A stretch of 64,000 nucleotides of DNA from Cinchona pubescens (GCA_025175665.1 JANKKI010000182.1:2232001-2296000), one strand, 5' to 3'. Counted from the first letter of the stretch, positions 34,101 through 46,521 are shown. Translations and numbers: made by a program. Notes: generated from the letters alone by a model not told the origin.

Positions 34101-34235
34101 AAATAACTTAGGATACCACCGGATGGGAACTGGCCTGTGCTCCAAGAACTCTTCGATTACATTCGACGTTAAATCCGGTATCTGAGCATTTGAATCAAGT
34201 CCAAGAAGAAGAGGTTGATATTCTGTTGAACCCAT
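31174..34235 (-). CDS. TT12: TT12-like MATE transporter (8 exons), frameshifted in exon 2
   Basis: A MATE-family H+ antiporter of the TT12/DTX41 type, known in Arabidopsis for loading glycosylated proanthocyanidin precursors into seed-coat vacuoles. Exons on minus: 34235-33927, 32961-32410, 32315-32229, 32149-32093, 31967-31729, 31658-31540, 31451-31365, 31263-31174. All have GT..AG borders and matching phases. Repaired length is 510 residues, normal for the family. N-terminus MGSTEYQPLL and IEEFLEHR; then FTGHLGALELAGASI, GMASAVQTVCGQAYGA, RFLQAQNIVNPLAY, SWWLLVFFQGLYI, NYLNWDMQFMLGLSAAAS, VRVSNELGASHP, GVAIGSGWQGVVAYVNLATY and LPIGCVLGFKTYLGVAGIWW. These match TT12 closely as remembered. 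Exon 2 carries a net +1 insertion with a stop at 32727-32725, so this copy would give only about 180 residues. Confidence 0.92.
32715..32730 (-). pseudogene. Frameshift lesion in TT12-like exon 2
   Basis: After GLIPQLYA the minus strand reads GCATAGTTGCGTTGCAATTA. TAG is in frame, and the following text (AISCPTQRFLQAQ) is in the +1 frame. Exon 2 is 552 bases as given, while splice phases at both ends require 3n+2. Removing seven bases restores both the phase and the family spacing between LYA and CPTQRF. The immediate GTTGC-GTTGC repeat points to a small duplication, possibly a transposon footprint. Confidence 0.85.
33499..33782. mobile_element. hAT-type MITE in TT12-like intron 1
   Basis: A 284-bp element bounded by perfect 11-bp inverted ends (CATGGTTCAAA at the left, TTTGAACCATG at the right). 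It is flanked by a perfect 8-bp direct repeat GTCTAGAA (33491-33498 and 33783-33790). An 8-bp target duplication with CA-starting TIRs is the hAT hallmark. It has no ORF and lies inside the 965-bp first intron. Confidence 0.85.
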
Positions 34236-34310
34236 ACTAAAGCCTAGTTCTCCTTATGCTGTGCACCCTCACTCTGCTTCCAGCTTCATACTTACAGCAT
34301 TTTATGCCAC

Positions 34311-34318
34311 ATTTTATA
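34311..34318 (-). promoter_or_regulatory. Candidate TATA box of TT12-like gene
   Basis: On the minus strand this reads TATAAAAT, 76 bases before the ATG at 34235. Position and sequence suit a core promoter, leaving a short 5' UTR. No MYB/bHLH site was assigned. Confidence 0.5.
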
Positions 34319-34319
34319 A

Positions 34320-35100
34320 CGAAATGCGTAGGTAACTAACATGCTTGCTTGCGTGGTTTTAGCTACCATTCTTGATTGAACTTCGGAGATGAAAGATAGC
34401 AAAGGATTTGCAATTAAAAGAAGAGTAAGAAAAGTAGATAATACTAGAAACGTTGGTGAATGGTATAAATCTATTGGAAGCTGAGTTAATTGCTAGTTTC
34501 CAACTAACAGTCCTTAATTTGGTCAAAGTAGTATATGGTAGTTAGTAGCCTAAGAAAGCATATACAAGGGTTTAACTAGCTTGTATCTTCATTTGTCAAC
34601 AGTATCATGTTTATTGTAGTTAAACTCAAAGATTGCTGATGTGCAGTGTCAATCACCAAAAATGGTGTTTCGCGAGATCATCTGCGCTATTTGTCGTTAT
34701 TTGCCTACAATTCCTCTTCTAAATGAAGACAACCTATAGATTATATAGATGTGGCCGTAAACGTAAGTTACATAACATTCTCTAACACAATACTTTGAGA
34801 GTTCCGTACCAAATTAGCTGAAAAGATACATTGTAAATCCCCGTTATTTAAATATTTGATAATATTTAATGTACTACTAATTTTATTTGAATTTGAACTT
34901 GTCATTCTTGGATTAAAATTTGAAAAAAATTCTACAGTTGCAACGTGGTATGTTTACATGAAAAGATTTAATTCTTGTATTTTTTATTTATCTTGTATTA
35001 TTTAATTTAAACTATGTGTTTAAAAATGTTTTCCACTTTAATTACAAGTCTTTTACTAATTTATTTAATAATTTTCGAAATTAAATTTTGATTAAAATTT
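34320..35100. other. Upstream region of TT12-like gene and spacer
   Basis: It presumably includes the distal promoter of the minus-strand transporter gene. AT content rises after about 34840. No gene seen. Confidence 0.5.
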
Positions 35101-35429
35101 TCAGCCAATTAAAGTGGTCAAATAACATTGAGATTCATGGAAAAAATAGCTAACTTATAGGACTTAGTATTGGGGAACGTTTGAGACTCAATATGTATAA
35201 GCAGGAGCCATTGCCAAGGTTTTAATAATTGATATTTGGTTGGAATTTTGTGAACAGTATATAGAGGGGATACTATATGACTTAGAGAGCTTATTGTACG
35301 TAGGAATCCCGTATAATTTTGTAATCTTAATTCTTTTTGGTAATTCCATTTATAATTATTTATATTCTATTATATTAAATATCATGTCTAGGATTATAAT
35401 TTTCATTAGTATTACTATGCTTAAACAGT

Positions 35430-35519
35430 GAATTTTGATTGGGTAATATGTATTTTTAAATCTAAAAATTGGTTGAATTTTGATTGGGTAATATGTATTT
35501 TTAAATCTAAAAATTGGTT
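35430..35519. repeat. 45-bp exact tandem duplication in gypsy LTR
   Basis: Two identical 45-base copies (35430-35474 and 35475-35519), each starting GAATTTTGATTGGG. They are unusually well kept compared with the decayed surroundings, so the duplication looks recent. Confidence 0.9.
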
Positions 35520-37471
35520 TTGGAATATAGAAATTTATTTTTGTTTGAAAGTATGCTACGGTTTTTTGGGAAAAGAAAAAAGAAAAGAAGGAAAGCAATA
35601 GTAATGAGAAAAGGAAAAGAAAGAAAAGTTTTGAATTATTAAAATATTATGTATATTCTATAGGCAATTTAGTTATGTCTTTGTTACTATCTTAATGTTT
35701 TTATAGCTAAGTCCTTTAGTTGCTTATAATATGACTTTTAGACTAAACATTTGTACCATACACTTTTGACATGAGTAATTATAGGGAATTAAAAGTTTAT
35801 TCTTGTAGTAACCTAATAACGTGTTTTTGGTGTATCAAAAATTAAGAACGGTACTTTTGAAATATTATATTTTTGAATGTTAAAAGAGAGGTTATTCTTA
35901 AATATTTATATTATCGAAAAATTATTGTAGTAACATCGGCGTGATTAAATATTTTTAGAAATAAAGAAGTAAAGTACTTTTGTAGTAATACTATTGCAAG
36001 AATAAATATGATAAATGTATTTATGATGAAGTTAAGAATTGGTTTAATATTATTTTGAAAAATAATATTTTTGTAAAATTAATGGACTTTAAGATGGCAA
36101 TACTTTTGTTAGGATATTTTGGATTTTGAATGATTTATACATGACATGATAGTTTATTTATGAGTAAGGTTTTTTTGCATTTGAATTTAAGCAATATGTT
36201 ATAATATTTGTATAGAGAATTAGTTGGACTTTTCTATGGTTTGTATTTGCTACATCAAGTCATTAGTGGTTATCACTCCTTTGTATTTTCAATAAATATT
36301 TTGTCTAAAATGTTACTTTTGACGATATGTTATTTTGATTATTAAACTTAGATCTTACATGGATATTTGAATTGTTTTGACACTACAAATTGCATGTAAG
36401 TGGCATTAGTTTGGAAATTTGTATGATTATTTTGCATGTGTATGTGTTTGGAATATTTGATCGGTAATTAATAATGGACCAAAATTCTTAAAATAATCAT
36501 GAATAGTCGGTAGAAACTATAGTTTAGCACTATTTCTAAATTGCTAGATAAGATAATTTCTGACTTATGAACTTCCGAACTCTAGCTAAATGGTTTTCAC
36601 GAGACCCTTTAGCAATCTTTTTTAGTGGGGTCTCTTAGTATTAAGCTAAGTACTCAATAAGTCAATGATAACTTATTCATTTTATGAGCCTATAATGAAC
36701 CATGATATGAATTTTGAATTTCGATTATGAATTTGACTTTGCTTTTATGATTCCGAAATTTTGAATTCAACTAATTATTAATTCTGATTCTGATATTCTG
36801 ATTTAGATTTTGAACTTTTGATCTTTGTGAAACTTGTTTGGTAAATTTTTGATATAATGCCACTTAGTCTAAAAGTGTACATATTATTTCGAAAAAGACA
36901 TTTTAAAAGAAACTTTTACTACCATGTAAAATAAGATTTTATTATAATTATATATATTTGACATTTGATAAAGACTTTTTAAGATACTTCTATATGACTG
37001 TGTGATGAAAAGTTTGGCTAAATATATGTATTTTTGTTGTTTGGTCTAGCAAAGGCAGTATTAGCTACTTTCAGAGTGACTTGTCGCTTACCCCATTATA
37101 ATATTTTTACAGAATTAGAGATTGTAAAAAGACAATTATGTGTATGAGGAGTTGGTGCATGCTGACAATTAGACTTTCGACTTCCAAGGAAAGTTAGTAT
37201 TATTAGTTGATTGAGAATTAGAAAAATATTAGGATCTTTTGGTTTCCGTTTTGTGTTGCTTTAGGACTATTGGATGGTGGTTACAAATTTACTTTATATT
37301 TTCTTAATCGCATATTCAAGTTAACTGATGATCAATTGTTATGGATTATTTAGTAATTTAATGTAGATCTTTTGGTTATACTTCATTTTTGGTACCTTGT
37401 ACCTTTGGGAAGTAACTCTTGAGCATACGACAGTTGTCACGTGTTGATGTATACGGGTTTGGAGCATGACA

Positions 37472-37490
37472 GTTTAAATGGTATTAGAGA
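37472..37490 (+). promoter_or_regulatory. Degraded primer-binding site of gypsy element
   Basis: TGGTATTAGAGA (37479-37490) resembles the initiator-Met-tRNA complement TGGTATCAGAGC with two changes. It lies just after GGAGCATGACA, the likely LTR end at 37471. Confidence 0.6.
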
Positions 37491-37499
37491 AAAGGCTTA

Positions 37500-40400
37500 G
37501 AAAACACAAAGCAACTATTAAGGATTAGAAATGGAGATTAAGTACTCTTTGGTGACTTTAAATATTTTGATTGAGATTGGTTAGGTAAGTTATTTAGAGT
37601 ACGAGTATCCGGTTGTTTGATAAAAGTATGAATATGAAGATATCAATGACAAGAGAAATAAAATAGATATTTGGAATTGAAGGATAAATTCGAGAAAAAG
37701 TATATAACTCTCGAGGAATTAATATGTGATCTTAAGAGCTTCATTTTTGGATTAACTTTTTTTCAATCAAATTTCTAAGTGGAGGATTCCCGAAGTACCT
37801 TGTGGGAAGAAAATGAAGAACCAGGATTTAGATGAACATATTAGTGAACTATCATGATGGTACCCCTTCTAAGGATAAAGGACATGATAAAGTTAATATT
37901 TTTAAGGAATTTTTGGAGAACGATCAAGAATAAAGAGATTAACAAGACAATAATATTAGTTAGTTTTTGAAATTTTAGTAGTTAGTCTTGATACAAATTT
38001 GGTTTGATCTTTGATTTCTTTGGTGCTTCGTTGTTGCTAAGAATATATTCTAGGAAACATTATATACTGTTTTGATAAAAGTATGATTTATTTGTCACAG
38101 ATTGTCTTTCTTGCAATCATATTTTGTAAATTGGATTTTTTTTTTAAAAAAAAAAATGATATAAATTGTCACAATTCATTTTGTTTGAAAAAAAAAATAA
38201 TTTTCTGTACTTGTGTTACATCTTGTAAACTATAATTTTTTCTTTTTTTGTAAATTAATACTTGATTTAAGAAATACTGCCAATTACGAGATCCATTAAA
38301 TCTGATGAAACTTTGAGACAAGTATCCAACATGTTTGTTATGGATTATGTGATTGAGTTTAATGTGTTTAAGAGACCTAATTTATTGAGATGGCCAATAA
38401 TGTGTTAAGCAATATGAAATTTATTAAGGATTACATAGTAGAATTTAATACAAGTTGGTAAATATCAGAGTGAAGGAGTTTGGAAAATGGATAACTGTTC
38501 ACAACTTAATGTTTAGAAATTTGTTGGAACTTGATACGACCTAAGTGGCTAGAGGAATCTTATGTGTAGATACTCCGAATAACTGGATTTTTGAAAACTT
38601 ATTTGAGATTAGTGATTGTGATTGTGAAATATCAAGAAAAGAATCTAACGTGGAATTGTTTCAATTAATATGAGTAATTTCAAGGTTATCTTTGGAATGA
38701 AGTGGTTAGCTAAATATGGTGCTAAAGTGGACTGCAAAAATAAGTGTAGGATCCTTTCTAGATGAGTAGAATTGACTTATCAAGGCAATTCGGGTAAAAA
38801 AAAAAAAACTTCTGAACAATGTTGATGAGTGCAGTGCAAGCACTATAGGTAAGAGAAGTTGTAAATGATACTTAGTTTTTGTGGTAGACACCTAATGGGA
38901 TGAGGAAAACACAATTTTCATGTGGTTAAGAAATATTTGGTAGCATTTACGAAAGAATTACCTAGAATACTGTGGATAAAAAAAATGGAATTGAGATAAA
39001 TGGAGTATGCGTCTATGTCAACGTCTAAGCATCATACAGTATGGTTCTATTGCGTCAAAGGAACTAAATTAACAATTATGAGAATGATTGGATGAGAAAT
39101 TTACTAGGCCAAGTGTTTCACCATGAGGAATACTCATGTGGTTCATAAAGAAGAAATATGGGAGTTTGAGGTTGTACATTTATTATTGGGAGATGAACAA
39201 GATTATTATTAAGAACAAGTACCCTTCTCCTAGAATTGATGATTTAGCAGATTAACTTAAAGGTGTGAAAGCATTTGTATTTTTTTAATTAAAGATTAAG
39301 GAGGTTTTTATATAATGAATGTATTTTTGGATGTGTTGTGGACATTATAAAGTTTTTGTGATAACATTTAGATTGACCAATGCTCCTATAAGATTCATGG
39401 ATTAGTTTGGCTCAACTAGACAAATTTATTGTAGTGTTTATTGGTAATATTTTCATTTATTTTCTTAGTAAGAAAGTCATGAGGAACACCTAGTAGAAGT
39501 ACCAGGTATTTTAAAGAAAGAGAGTTTTGCACCAAACTTAGCATGTGTGAGTTCTAGTTGTCAAGTGAAACTTTTCTGGAGCGTGTAATTTTTGTGTATG
39601 GAGTTATATGGAGTTTAGAAAGATTGAAGACAAAGTGGGTCGACTAAATTCGATCTACAAATTTTATTAAAGAAAGAATCTTTTTCGATTTAATTGCTTA
39701 CTGTCACAAGTTCATCAAAAGGTTTTCAATTATTAAGACCATTAAGTGGATTATATAAAAGAAGGTATAATTTATGTGATCATTGGAATGAGAAAAGAGC
39801 TTTCAAAATTTAAAAGAGCAAGTTGATAATGACACCTGTTTTAGCCCTACTATTTGGAATTGGAGGGCTTGTGATTTATAAAGATGCACCTGAGAATGCA
39901 TTAATTGTGTTGATGCAAAATAATAAGCTAATAGCTTACGCATTGAGGCAACTCAAGCAATATGAGAAGAATTAATGGACACATGACTTGGAATTAGAAG
40001 CCATGGTTTTTGCTTTAAAATTTTGGAGACATTTATAGATGGTAAGGTACTTAAGTATTTGTTCACTTAAAGAGGAGATAAGAAACTTGTAAAGATTTAA
40101 GAAATTGAGAAAAGGCGTGATGCCTGATTTTAGTATAAGGTGTAATAATAGTTTATGATGAGTTGGATACTATATGTATCTAACAATAAGGATTTAATGA
40201 ATGAGATTACGAAGGAAGCATTATCCTAATTATTTACACACCCTAGAGTACCAAGGCTGTGTTGAAACCTTAAGAGAAATATTTAGTGTAACGGAATGAT
40301 GTCAATTATTGAATATGTGACTTATAAAGTGCTTAACAAGTTAAGTTGAATATCAATTACCAGAAGATTAAGTTAAACTTTCAAAAATTTCACAATGGAA

Positions 40401-40870
40401 GTGGGAATATATCAATATAGATTTCACAATATAAGATTGGTAATGACATTATGCGGGTAGGGGTGAATCATTGGACTAAGTCAACACATTTTATATCCGT
40501 GTGTAATGGGACAACCAAAAAAAAATACTGGAGTTATGTATAAAACAAATTATGAGTTAATGGAGTACCTGTGAACATAGTATGAGACCGACACTATCGT
40601 TTTACTTCTTGGTTTTGGATTTAGTACCAAAGGGTTATGAGAACGAATTTGAGATTTCGTACTATTTTTATTCTTAATTGGACAATGAATTTGATAGAAC
40701 TATTTGAACACTAGAAGATATGTAACGAACTTGTGCAATAGATTTTGGAGAAATTATGATCAAATATTAAAACTAATAGAGTTACCAAGTGGTAATAGAG
40801 TGACTCTATTTAAAACTTTATATGGATGCCGCAAGAGTAGATCTCCAGTATATAAAAATTGAATCGGTGA
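37500..40870 (+). pseudogene. Gypsy gag-pol remnant
   Basis: Gag at 37500-38300 is hardly readable. The protease C-terminal side reads FGMKWLAKYGAKVDCKNKCRI (38690-38750). RT: RPSVSP then a stop, KKKYGSLRL, KNKYPSPRIDDLAD (about 39105-39255), then GHYKVFVITFRLTNAPIRFMD (39350-39400). The FIDD box is FIGN (about 39430), losing both catalytic aspartates. RNase H: VIYKDAPENALIVLMQ, NKLIAYALRQLKQYEKN, THDLELEAMVFALKFWRH (39870-40030). Integrase relics: WKWEYINIDF (about 40400), NHWTKSTHFIS, RFTSWFW, and LYGCRKSRSPVY (about 40825-40855). It is riddled with stops and has been dead for a long time. Confidence 0.8.
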
Positions 40871-40993
40871 AAGTTAATTTTTGAATTTGATTTATTAATA
40901 AAGATATTGGAGAAAGTTGAAATTATTTGGGTTGAATTATCGATGAGTAGAACCGTTTGAGATATCATAATGAAATAGAAAACTAGCATCTAC

Positions 40994-43240
40994 TCAGGAA
41001 ATCTGCCCACTAATATGTTGAATTGTTGGACCATAGCACCTCAAATAGGTATCTATAGAGTAACATTCATCGATAAATTCAACTGGATCTTCACCTTTTG
41101 CTCCTATACTTGAGATTGCATGTGCACAAGGAATGGCAGTGAGGTCCCATCTTCTGCAGCTACATGTATGATCTTGTAAATGCACCGCATATTGTTCATC
41201 ATGTGCAGAATAAACCTCATAATTAAAGTCATCATCTTTGATAGGAATGAACTCTGTTGCCAGGTGCATATTTTTGTTTACTCTTTTCATTATTTGGGAC
41301 AAATTTTCCTTTTCCAAAGCCTCCTAGCGTCCATATTCCTATTCTGCTGCATCCTACTCAACAAGTAAAGCCTCAGCCACTCCACAATGGACATAATGCC
41401 TAGCTCTCTAGTAGGTAGAATCTTAGAATTAACACTTTGACACAAATTGTTGAGGAATGTGTCACCCTTAGGAACTGTGCTAAAGAATGCTCTACTCCAT
41501 TCAGCTGGTGGTTCGTCGAGGAATCACTTTGCTGAATCCTCATCAATCTCAGCCAATTCCACCATTTTCTAGCCAAAAGATACAGGAGTTGGTGCCTTAG
41601 CAGATGCCCAAAATGCATCCCTTAATATTGTGCCTTTGAAATTACCTTGGCACTAATTACTGTGTAAATGCCTTGCACAAAATCTGTCTTTAGCATTTGG
41701 AAGTACCAATTCACATGCCTCAATCAGTCTCTTTGTCTATCTGACATGATAGTCCACTTATAATCATCTTCAATCCCAAGATCAGCAGCCACTAATCTCA
41801 GAAACTAGACCCAAAAATCTTTGTTTTCATTCTGGCAACCATTGCAAATGCAAATGGGAATAAACCATTGTTTGGATTGATTCCAACACTGTAAGTAAAA
41901 TTCCCCTATTAGGGCCCTTCAAGAATCACCCATCAACTCCAAAAGTTGGTCTACAACTAGCCCTGAACCTCTCTTTCACTGCTAAAGCATATTACATTCT
42001 CTGAAAGCTTTGTTGTCTTTTAGGCCCCATAAGTACTCCTTCTTGCAGCATTACTTCAATTGTGGAGTTTTCATTTGTAGTTTGAAACTTATTCACATAA
42101 TCCCATAGCCTTTTAAACTGATCAACTTCACAACCTTCAACAACTTTTAGAGCTTTCTCTTTGTTTTGTACGCTTAAATAATTGTGAATTCACACTTATT
42201 TTCCTTCATCACCTTTCTCTTAAAGTCAACCAAGTTCAAGTTAGGATTTTGTCTAAAATCCTCTTTATACTTCCGAGCTGCCCAACCAGATCTGATCATT
42301 TTGTTATGGTATACAAATCCACAAGAATGTTTAGACTACAATTGAATTTCCTAATCTGAACGCAACCTTCCTTGTTAAACTTAGCACCATAAATGCTTCA
42401 ACTACACTTCTAATTTTTGCATATTGTCCTCATCCTCTTACTATGATTCTTTTTAAATCTAATTTTCCTTCCTCTCTTGATGTTCCAATTCTGCACAACC
42501 AGTTTAAACTCTGTTTTAGAACTGATATTCATTCAAAGTTCCAACTATGGGTCATTAATGGTTTTAGGATTGAACATAATGGACTTCTCATCTAATTCAT
42601 CTTAATTAGAACCATGTACACTCTCAAAATTTGAGCCAGAATCTGGTGCTTGATCTTTCTCACCACTGTCAACATCACTCAAATCATCTGCCCCTACACT
42701 AGTTTCAGCATTTGTCACATGAACCTCCTTATTATGTGCAGTACCTAGCCACTCAGACCCTTTATCAATATTGGCCTCAAACAACGCATTACCCCTATCC
42801 TCATCCATATCATAATATGATTCACAGCCTGAAAATTCTTCTCTATCTTTCTATATTTCATTCCCAGAATAATCTTCATCCTTACTTGATTCAAACTCCT
42901 CATGCTCATTTACATCTTCTTCAATTACATCAACCTTAACATACAAATTCAACTCCGCACTACTTAAGTTTCTGAAAGCAACTTTTTATAGCAACATCAG
43001 TTGCTAGCATAACATATTTTATCCCTTCTAAAACATAATATCTTTTGAAACCTTGAATTCCGACTCCAACACACATACTGTCTACGTTGCCAATGTAATT
43101 GACCCAACATCAACACAATCATAAACATAAAGATTTCCCCCACTATACTTTGCTTTGGGGACATACATAAATTCTCTATTGAAATTAATATTTAGTACAT
43201 AAAAAGGATTTAGGATTTGTAAAGAAAAGTCAAAAAAAGG
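40994..43240 (-). pseudogene. MuDR-type transposase with SWIM zinc finger, broken
   Basis: The transposase that would cut and paste MULE ends. N-terminal text YSGGNLYVYDCVDVGSI lies near 43145-43100, followed by GIQGFKRYYVLEGIKYVMLA. An acidic segment (MDEDRGNALFEANIDKG) starts at 42808. The catalytic region is readable only across frames near 41990-41690 (PTFGV, FLKGPNRG, NPNNGLFP, KDRFCARHLHSN). The SWIM domain (41317-40994) is intact: DHTCSCRRWDLTAIPCAHAI gives C-x-C...C-x-H, then YSIDTYLRCYGPTIQHISG. Many stops and frame changes separate these pieces, so it is non-functional. Confidence 0.8.
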
Positions 43241-43913
43241 ACATTTTAGGCAATTCAAATACACACTACAGTAACCACCTTCTAAAAATGAATATTACCA
43301 TTGTATACATACAAACACATACATAAACATAACTATGCTCACATAAAAATCACTAGTCATATGTATGGACTACAAAGCAACAACATACTGAATAAAATAG
43401 GCATAGAGGTTATGATACATCTAGATTGTATAAGACACCGTGGACAGTATTCTAAAGTTGATGGAGTTTGAGAGTAATGTAGGCCAGTCAACATACATGG
43501 AAAAATCAGTGTATACAGAAAACTACCTACCCAATAACCAACAATCTCAAAAATCCGTGACAACAACTACAAAAACTATTCAACAATCTCAAATATCTAC
43601 AAGTACTAAACATTAAACAAAAAATGAAAAGCCAGTATCCTTGATTTAGGGTCTCTTACTGTACTTTGGTGCTTTCATATGATTTGGTTTTAGTGACATC
43701 CTGGCAAACTAGATCGGTTAAAGACAACAAATACTTTTGTGTAGTCCCCAATTTATGGTTGGCTAGGGTTTAATAGAAGAAAAAATCTAGATGCAATTGG
43801 ATTAGAGTTAGTCTCCAATTTTGGGGAATGGATAGCAGATTTGAACTTCTGAGCTTTTTTAGGTGTTGTGGCCTCCTTTAGGGTATTTAGCTGGTGTTTA
43901 AGGCATTTTTAAC

Positions 43914-44090
43914 GGCCACATGAAAGTCATGTGGCCTATTTTGTTAGTAATTCACTCAAAGACCCAAATTGGTTAATGTTTATAAATATAAGGAACCAAA
44001 TTAGTCTGTTAAGAAATATAAGGGATTAAATTGGTCACTACTTCAAAGATAAGGAGTTAAATTTGTCTTTTTCCTGTTAAATATTAATGG
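43914..44090. repeat. MULE terminal region with 23-bp palindrome
   Basis: GGCCACATGAAAGTCATGTGGCC (here split as arms GGCCACATGA and TCATGTGGCC around three bases, 43914-43936) is followed by about 150 bases in which 'AAATTGGT/AAATTAGT' phrases recur. It is probably the subterminal and terminal part of the MULE. A closely related palindrome is at 46673-46694. Confidence 0.6.
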
Positions 44091-45900
44091 AAGTACAATG
44101 AGAGGTTAATAATATTACCTCAAACTATAAAAAGTGCAATCATATCCGGTTCATCAATTAATAAATCACTGCACAATTCAACTTAAACAATCTCGAAATT
44201 AGTAAATGGAAAAAATTACATAATATATTAGTAATCGTAGCATTATCAACTAAATTATAACATATATTAAAATATTACTGCATAAGACAAACAAATTTAT
44301 TATTTAAAACATGAATATAGTACTATCTAAAATAACATAATATATTATCCCATTATTTAAATTGTATTATTAAAAAGAATTCATATAGTATTATCTTAAA
44401 TAATAATATTCTTTTGGTGATAAAATATAAAGAGGATCAACAGTGGAACCCCACCTAATCTTTAGGGACTTGAACAGTGACTTTGATCATAGGGAAATCG
44501 TAGTCTTACCATCTGAACAATGCTTCATTGTCAAAACACAAATTCTACTAGAGTACTTGTAATATTAAATGAAGATTTTATTTTTTTAAAATTATATGAA
44601 ATCTATATAATATTTTTTTCTTATATAAAAGGTACTACTAGGTCTATTGTATCTACTTAATAAAGGAAAATCAATCCATTATTGGACACATACAATCTAA
44701 AAAAAAAATAAGAAATGAGAAAGAATTACTATAATATAGGTTATTAATAGTTAAATAATAATGTATTGCCTGCTCTACAAAGTATTCCTATCTTTATTTA
44801 GCTACTTATCTGCCTGCAAGAATTAGGTCTTGTAGCTTTAGATTCGAAATCTGTAACATCAATTTAGTTCTCTTCTAAATATGGAGGGATAACCACCAAA
44901 TTGTCTAGTACTATATGGCATGATTATCAATAAAACACCTATTTAGAGTTGTGTTAAAAAATTATGAACTAAATAGTAATAGATAATAAAATAGTATTAT
45001 ATAAGACAGAGAAATCTACTATAAAAATATCAATAGAATATTATCTAAAATAATAATAATGAACTATCCCCTCATCTAGAGTAATATGACAAGAAATACA
45101 CTCTAATATTTTCTAAGATATTAAATTAAAGTTACTATTAAATTATCTGTCATTATAAAATAATTTTTTTTCAATGAAATAAATATTAGAGTAGTAATTT
45201 TAATTTTATGATGAGACAAATAATATGATAGTACGGTAGAATATGAAAGAAAATATTATGATATATCCAACACTATTCTATCGTATAGAAAAAGTTACTA
45301 TTAGTCAATTCTATCAATTTGATTAAGAAAATCAATGCATAATTTAACATAGATAATATAAAAATAAAAAATGTAAAAAATACATAATAGGGATCTGTAA
45401 TCATGAGATTACCAACTAAATAGTACTACAAATAATAAAATAATTTTGTGTAAGGTAGAAAAAAACTTACTATCAAATATTAACTTTTTGCTATCCATAA
45501 AAAATTAAATAACTGTAATGTACTATTCCTTAATCTAAATAGTATTATGTGAGGTCCATCTAGTATTTTATGAGACAGTAAGCTAATTAATATTAATATA
45601 TTATTTGTAGCATCACAAATAATTATTGGTAATGAATTCTATATTTTGAGTAGCCTAGTACTTGAAAAGAAGTATTATGAGAAATCTAACTAGTATTCTC
45701 TTGTATAGTAAAAGGTACTATTGAGTACATTATACCTACTTGATTAAAAGAATAATGCATAATTGAATATAGACTCTCAGAAAATTGGAAATAGGAAAAT
45801 TACATTAGATGTTACTGACCGTGACATTATGAACAAAATCGAAACAAATAACAAAATAATTTGATGTAAAAAAAAAAAACTACTATCAAAATATGAATTT
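44091..45900. repeat. Diverged AT-rich tandem array
   Basis: Related segments recur. 'GTACTA(C/T)T..GT.(T)ATT..A.CTACTT.ATTAA' occurs near 44630, 45293 and 45715, the last two about 425 bases apart. 'AATTACAT..TAGTAATC/TACTGACC...ATTA..AACTAAAT' occurs near 44215, 45375 and 45790. Composition is extremely AT-rich. No ORF or recognisable protein. An internal satellite-like part of a larger element is one possibility. Confidence 0.5.
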
Positions 45901-46521
45901 GCATATGAGCAAAAGCCACTTATCCTACTAAACTTTCTAAAGTTACTAAATTTGCCTACTTAAAGCTAGTGTGAAAGAAAGACAATGAAGGGTCCCATGA
46001 GTTTGACTTCTTACACCTAAGCACAAGCTTTATGCGGTCCTTTGTATCTTTCCCATAGTTAGCCAGTCAATCCCCTTGTCACCTATTAAGATCCACTCGT
46101 GATTCATGGAACCATTTATTTGCGTGGCTCCACAGCTTTGGATTCATGGTATTGATATTGTTTAGGGACGGAGAAGAATAAAGATATAGGCATCAGCCTC
46201 GGTTAAAGCAGCAGAAGAAGAAGAAACAAGAATAATAAGTGAAAGAGAGATGGATAAATTAACGATTCTGAAAATCATCCATTAATGGCCATTCTATCCA
46301 GTTTGGATGTTAGAGTAGTTGTTATATGCAAAATTTCTGATGCACGTGGGTTTTTAAGGGGCAAAAATGTCCAGAATAACAAGTTTGTTTAGTGGGTTAA
46401 ATTAATCCCAAAGTTTAAATAAAATTTTGTGGGTCAAAGTGGAATATTTAAAGTTATTTTTTATTTAGTGGGTTAGGGTATAATTCCTAAAAAATTTGGG
46501 GCACAAAAGTGAACTCTACAA
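45901..46521. other. Unassigned spacer
   Basis: A more balanced segment (about 45960-46260) with a purine-rich stretch (46160-46250) and no readable protein, then 'GGTTAAATTAATCCCAAAGTTTAAAT'-type wording (46400-46500) similar to MULE terminal regions. No gene seen. Confidence 0.4.

Larger units (their letters stand above)
35100..40975 (+). mobile_element. Ty3/gypsy element, chromovirus-like, heavily decayed and 3' truncated
   Basis: A plus-strand element with a 5' LTR ending about 37471, a degraded Met-tRNA-type primer site, then gag and protease-RT-RNaseH-integrase in gypsy order. It breaks off shortly after the integrase core at about 40975, where a Mutator-like sequence starts. No 3' LTR was found in the window. 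The left limit is a guess because the LTR start is unclear. Text recalls Tekay/del-type chromoviruses, but no chromodomain survives to confirm it. Confidence 0.75.
40976..44090 (-). mobile_element. Mutator-like element (MULE), one end missing
   Basis: A minus-strand MULE with a decayed MuDR-type transposase (about 43240-40994). An upstream terminal region (43914-44090) carries a 23-bp palindrome and repeated 'CCAATTTAATCCCTTATA'-style wording when read on minus. The coding text ends abruptly just after the SWIM domain, at the junction with the gypsy element, so the 3' part and second TIR are missing. Confidence 0.7.

Noticed and set aside
44091..45900. AT-rich array as a matrix attachment or centromeric satellite
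   Set aside because: Units are too diverged and few, and AT-richness alone does not support either.
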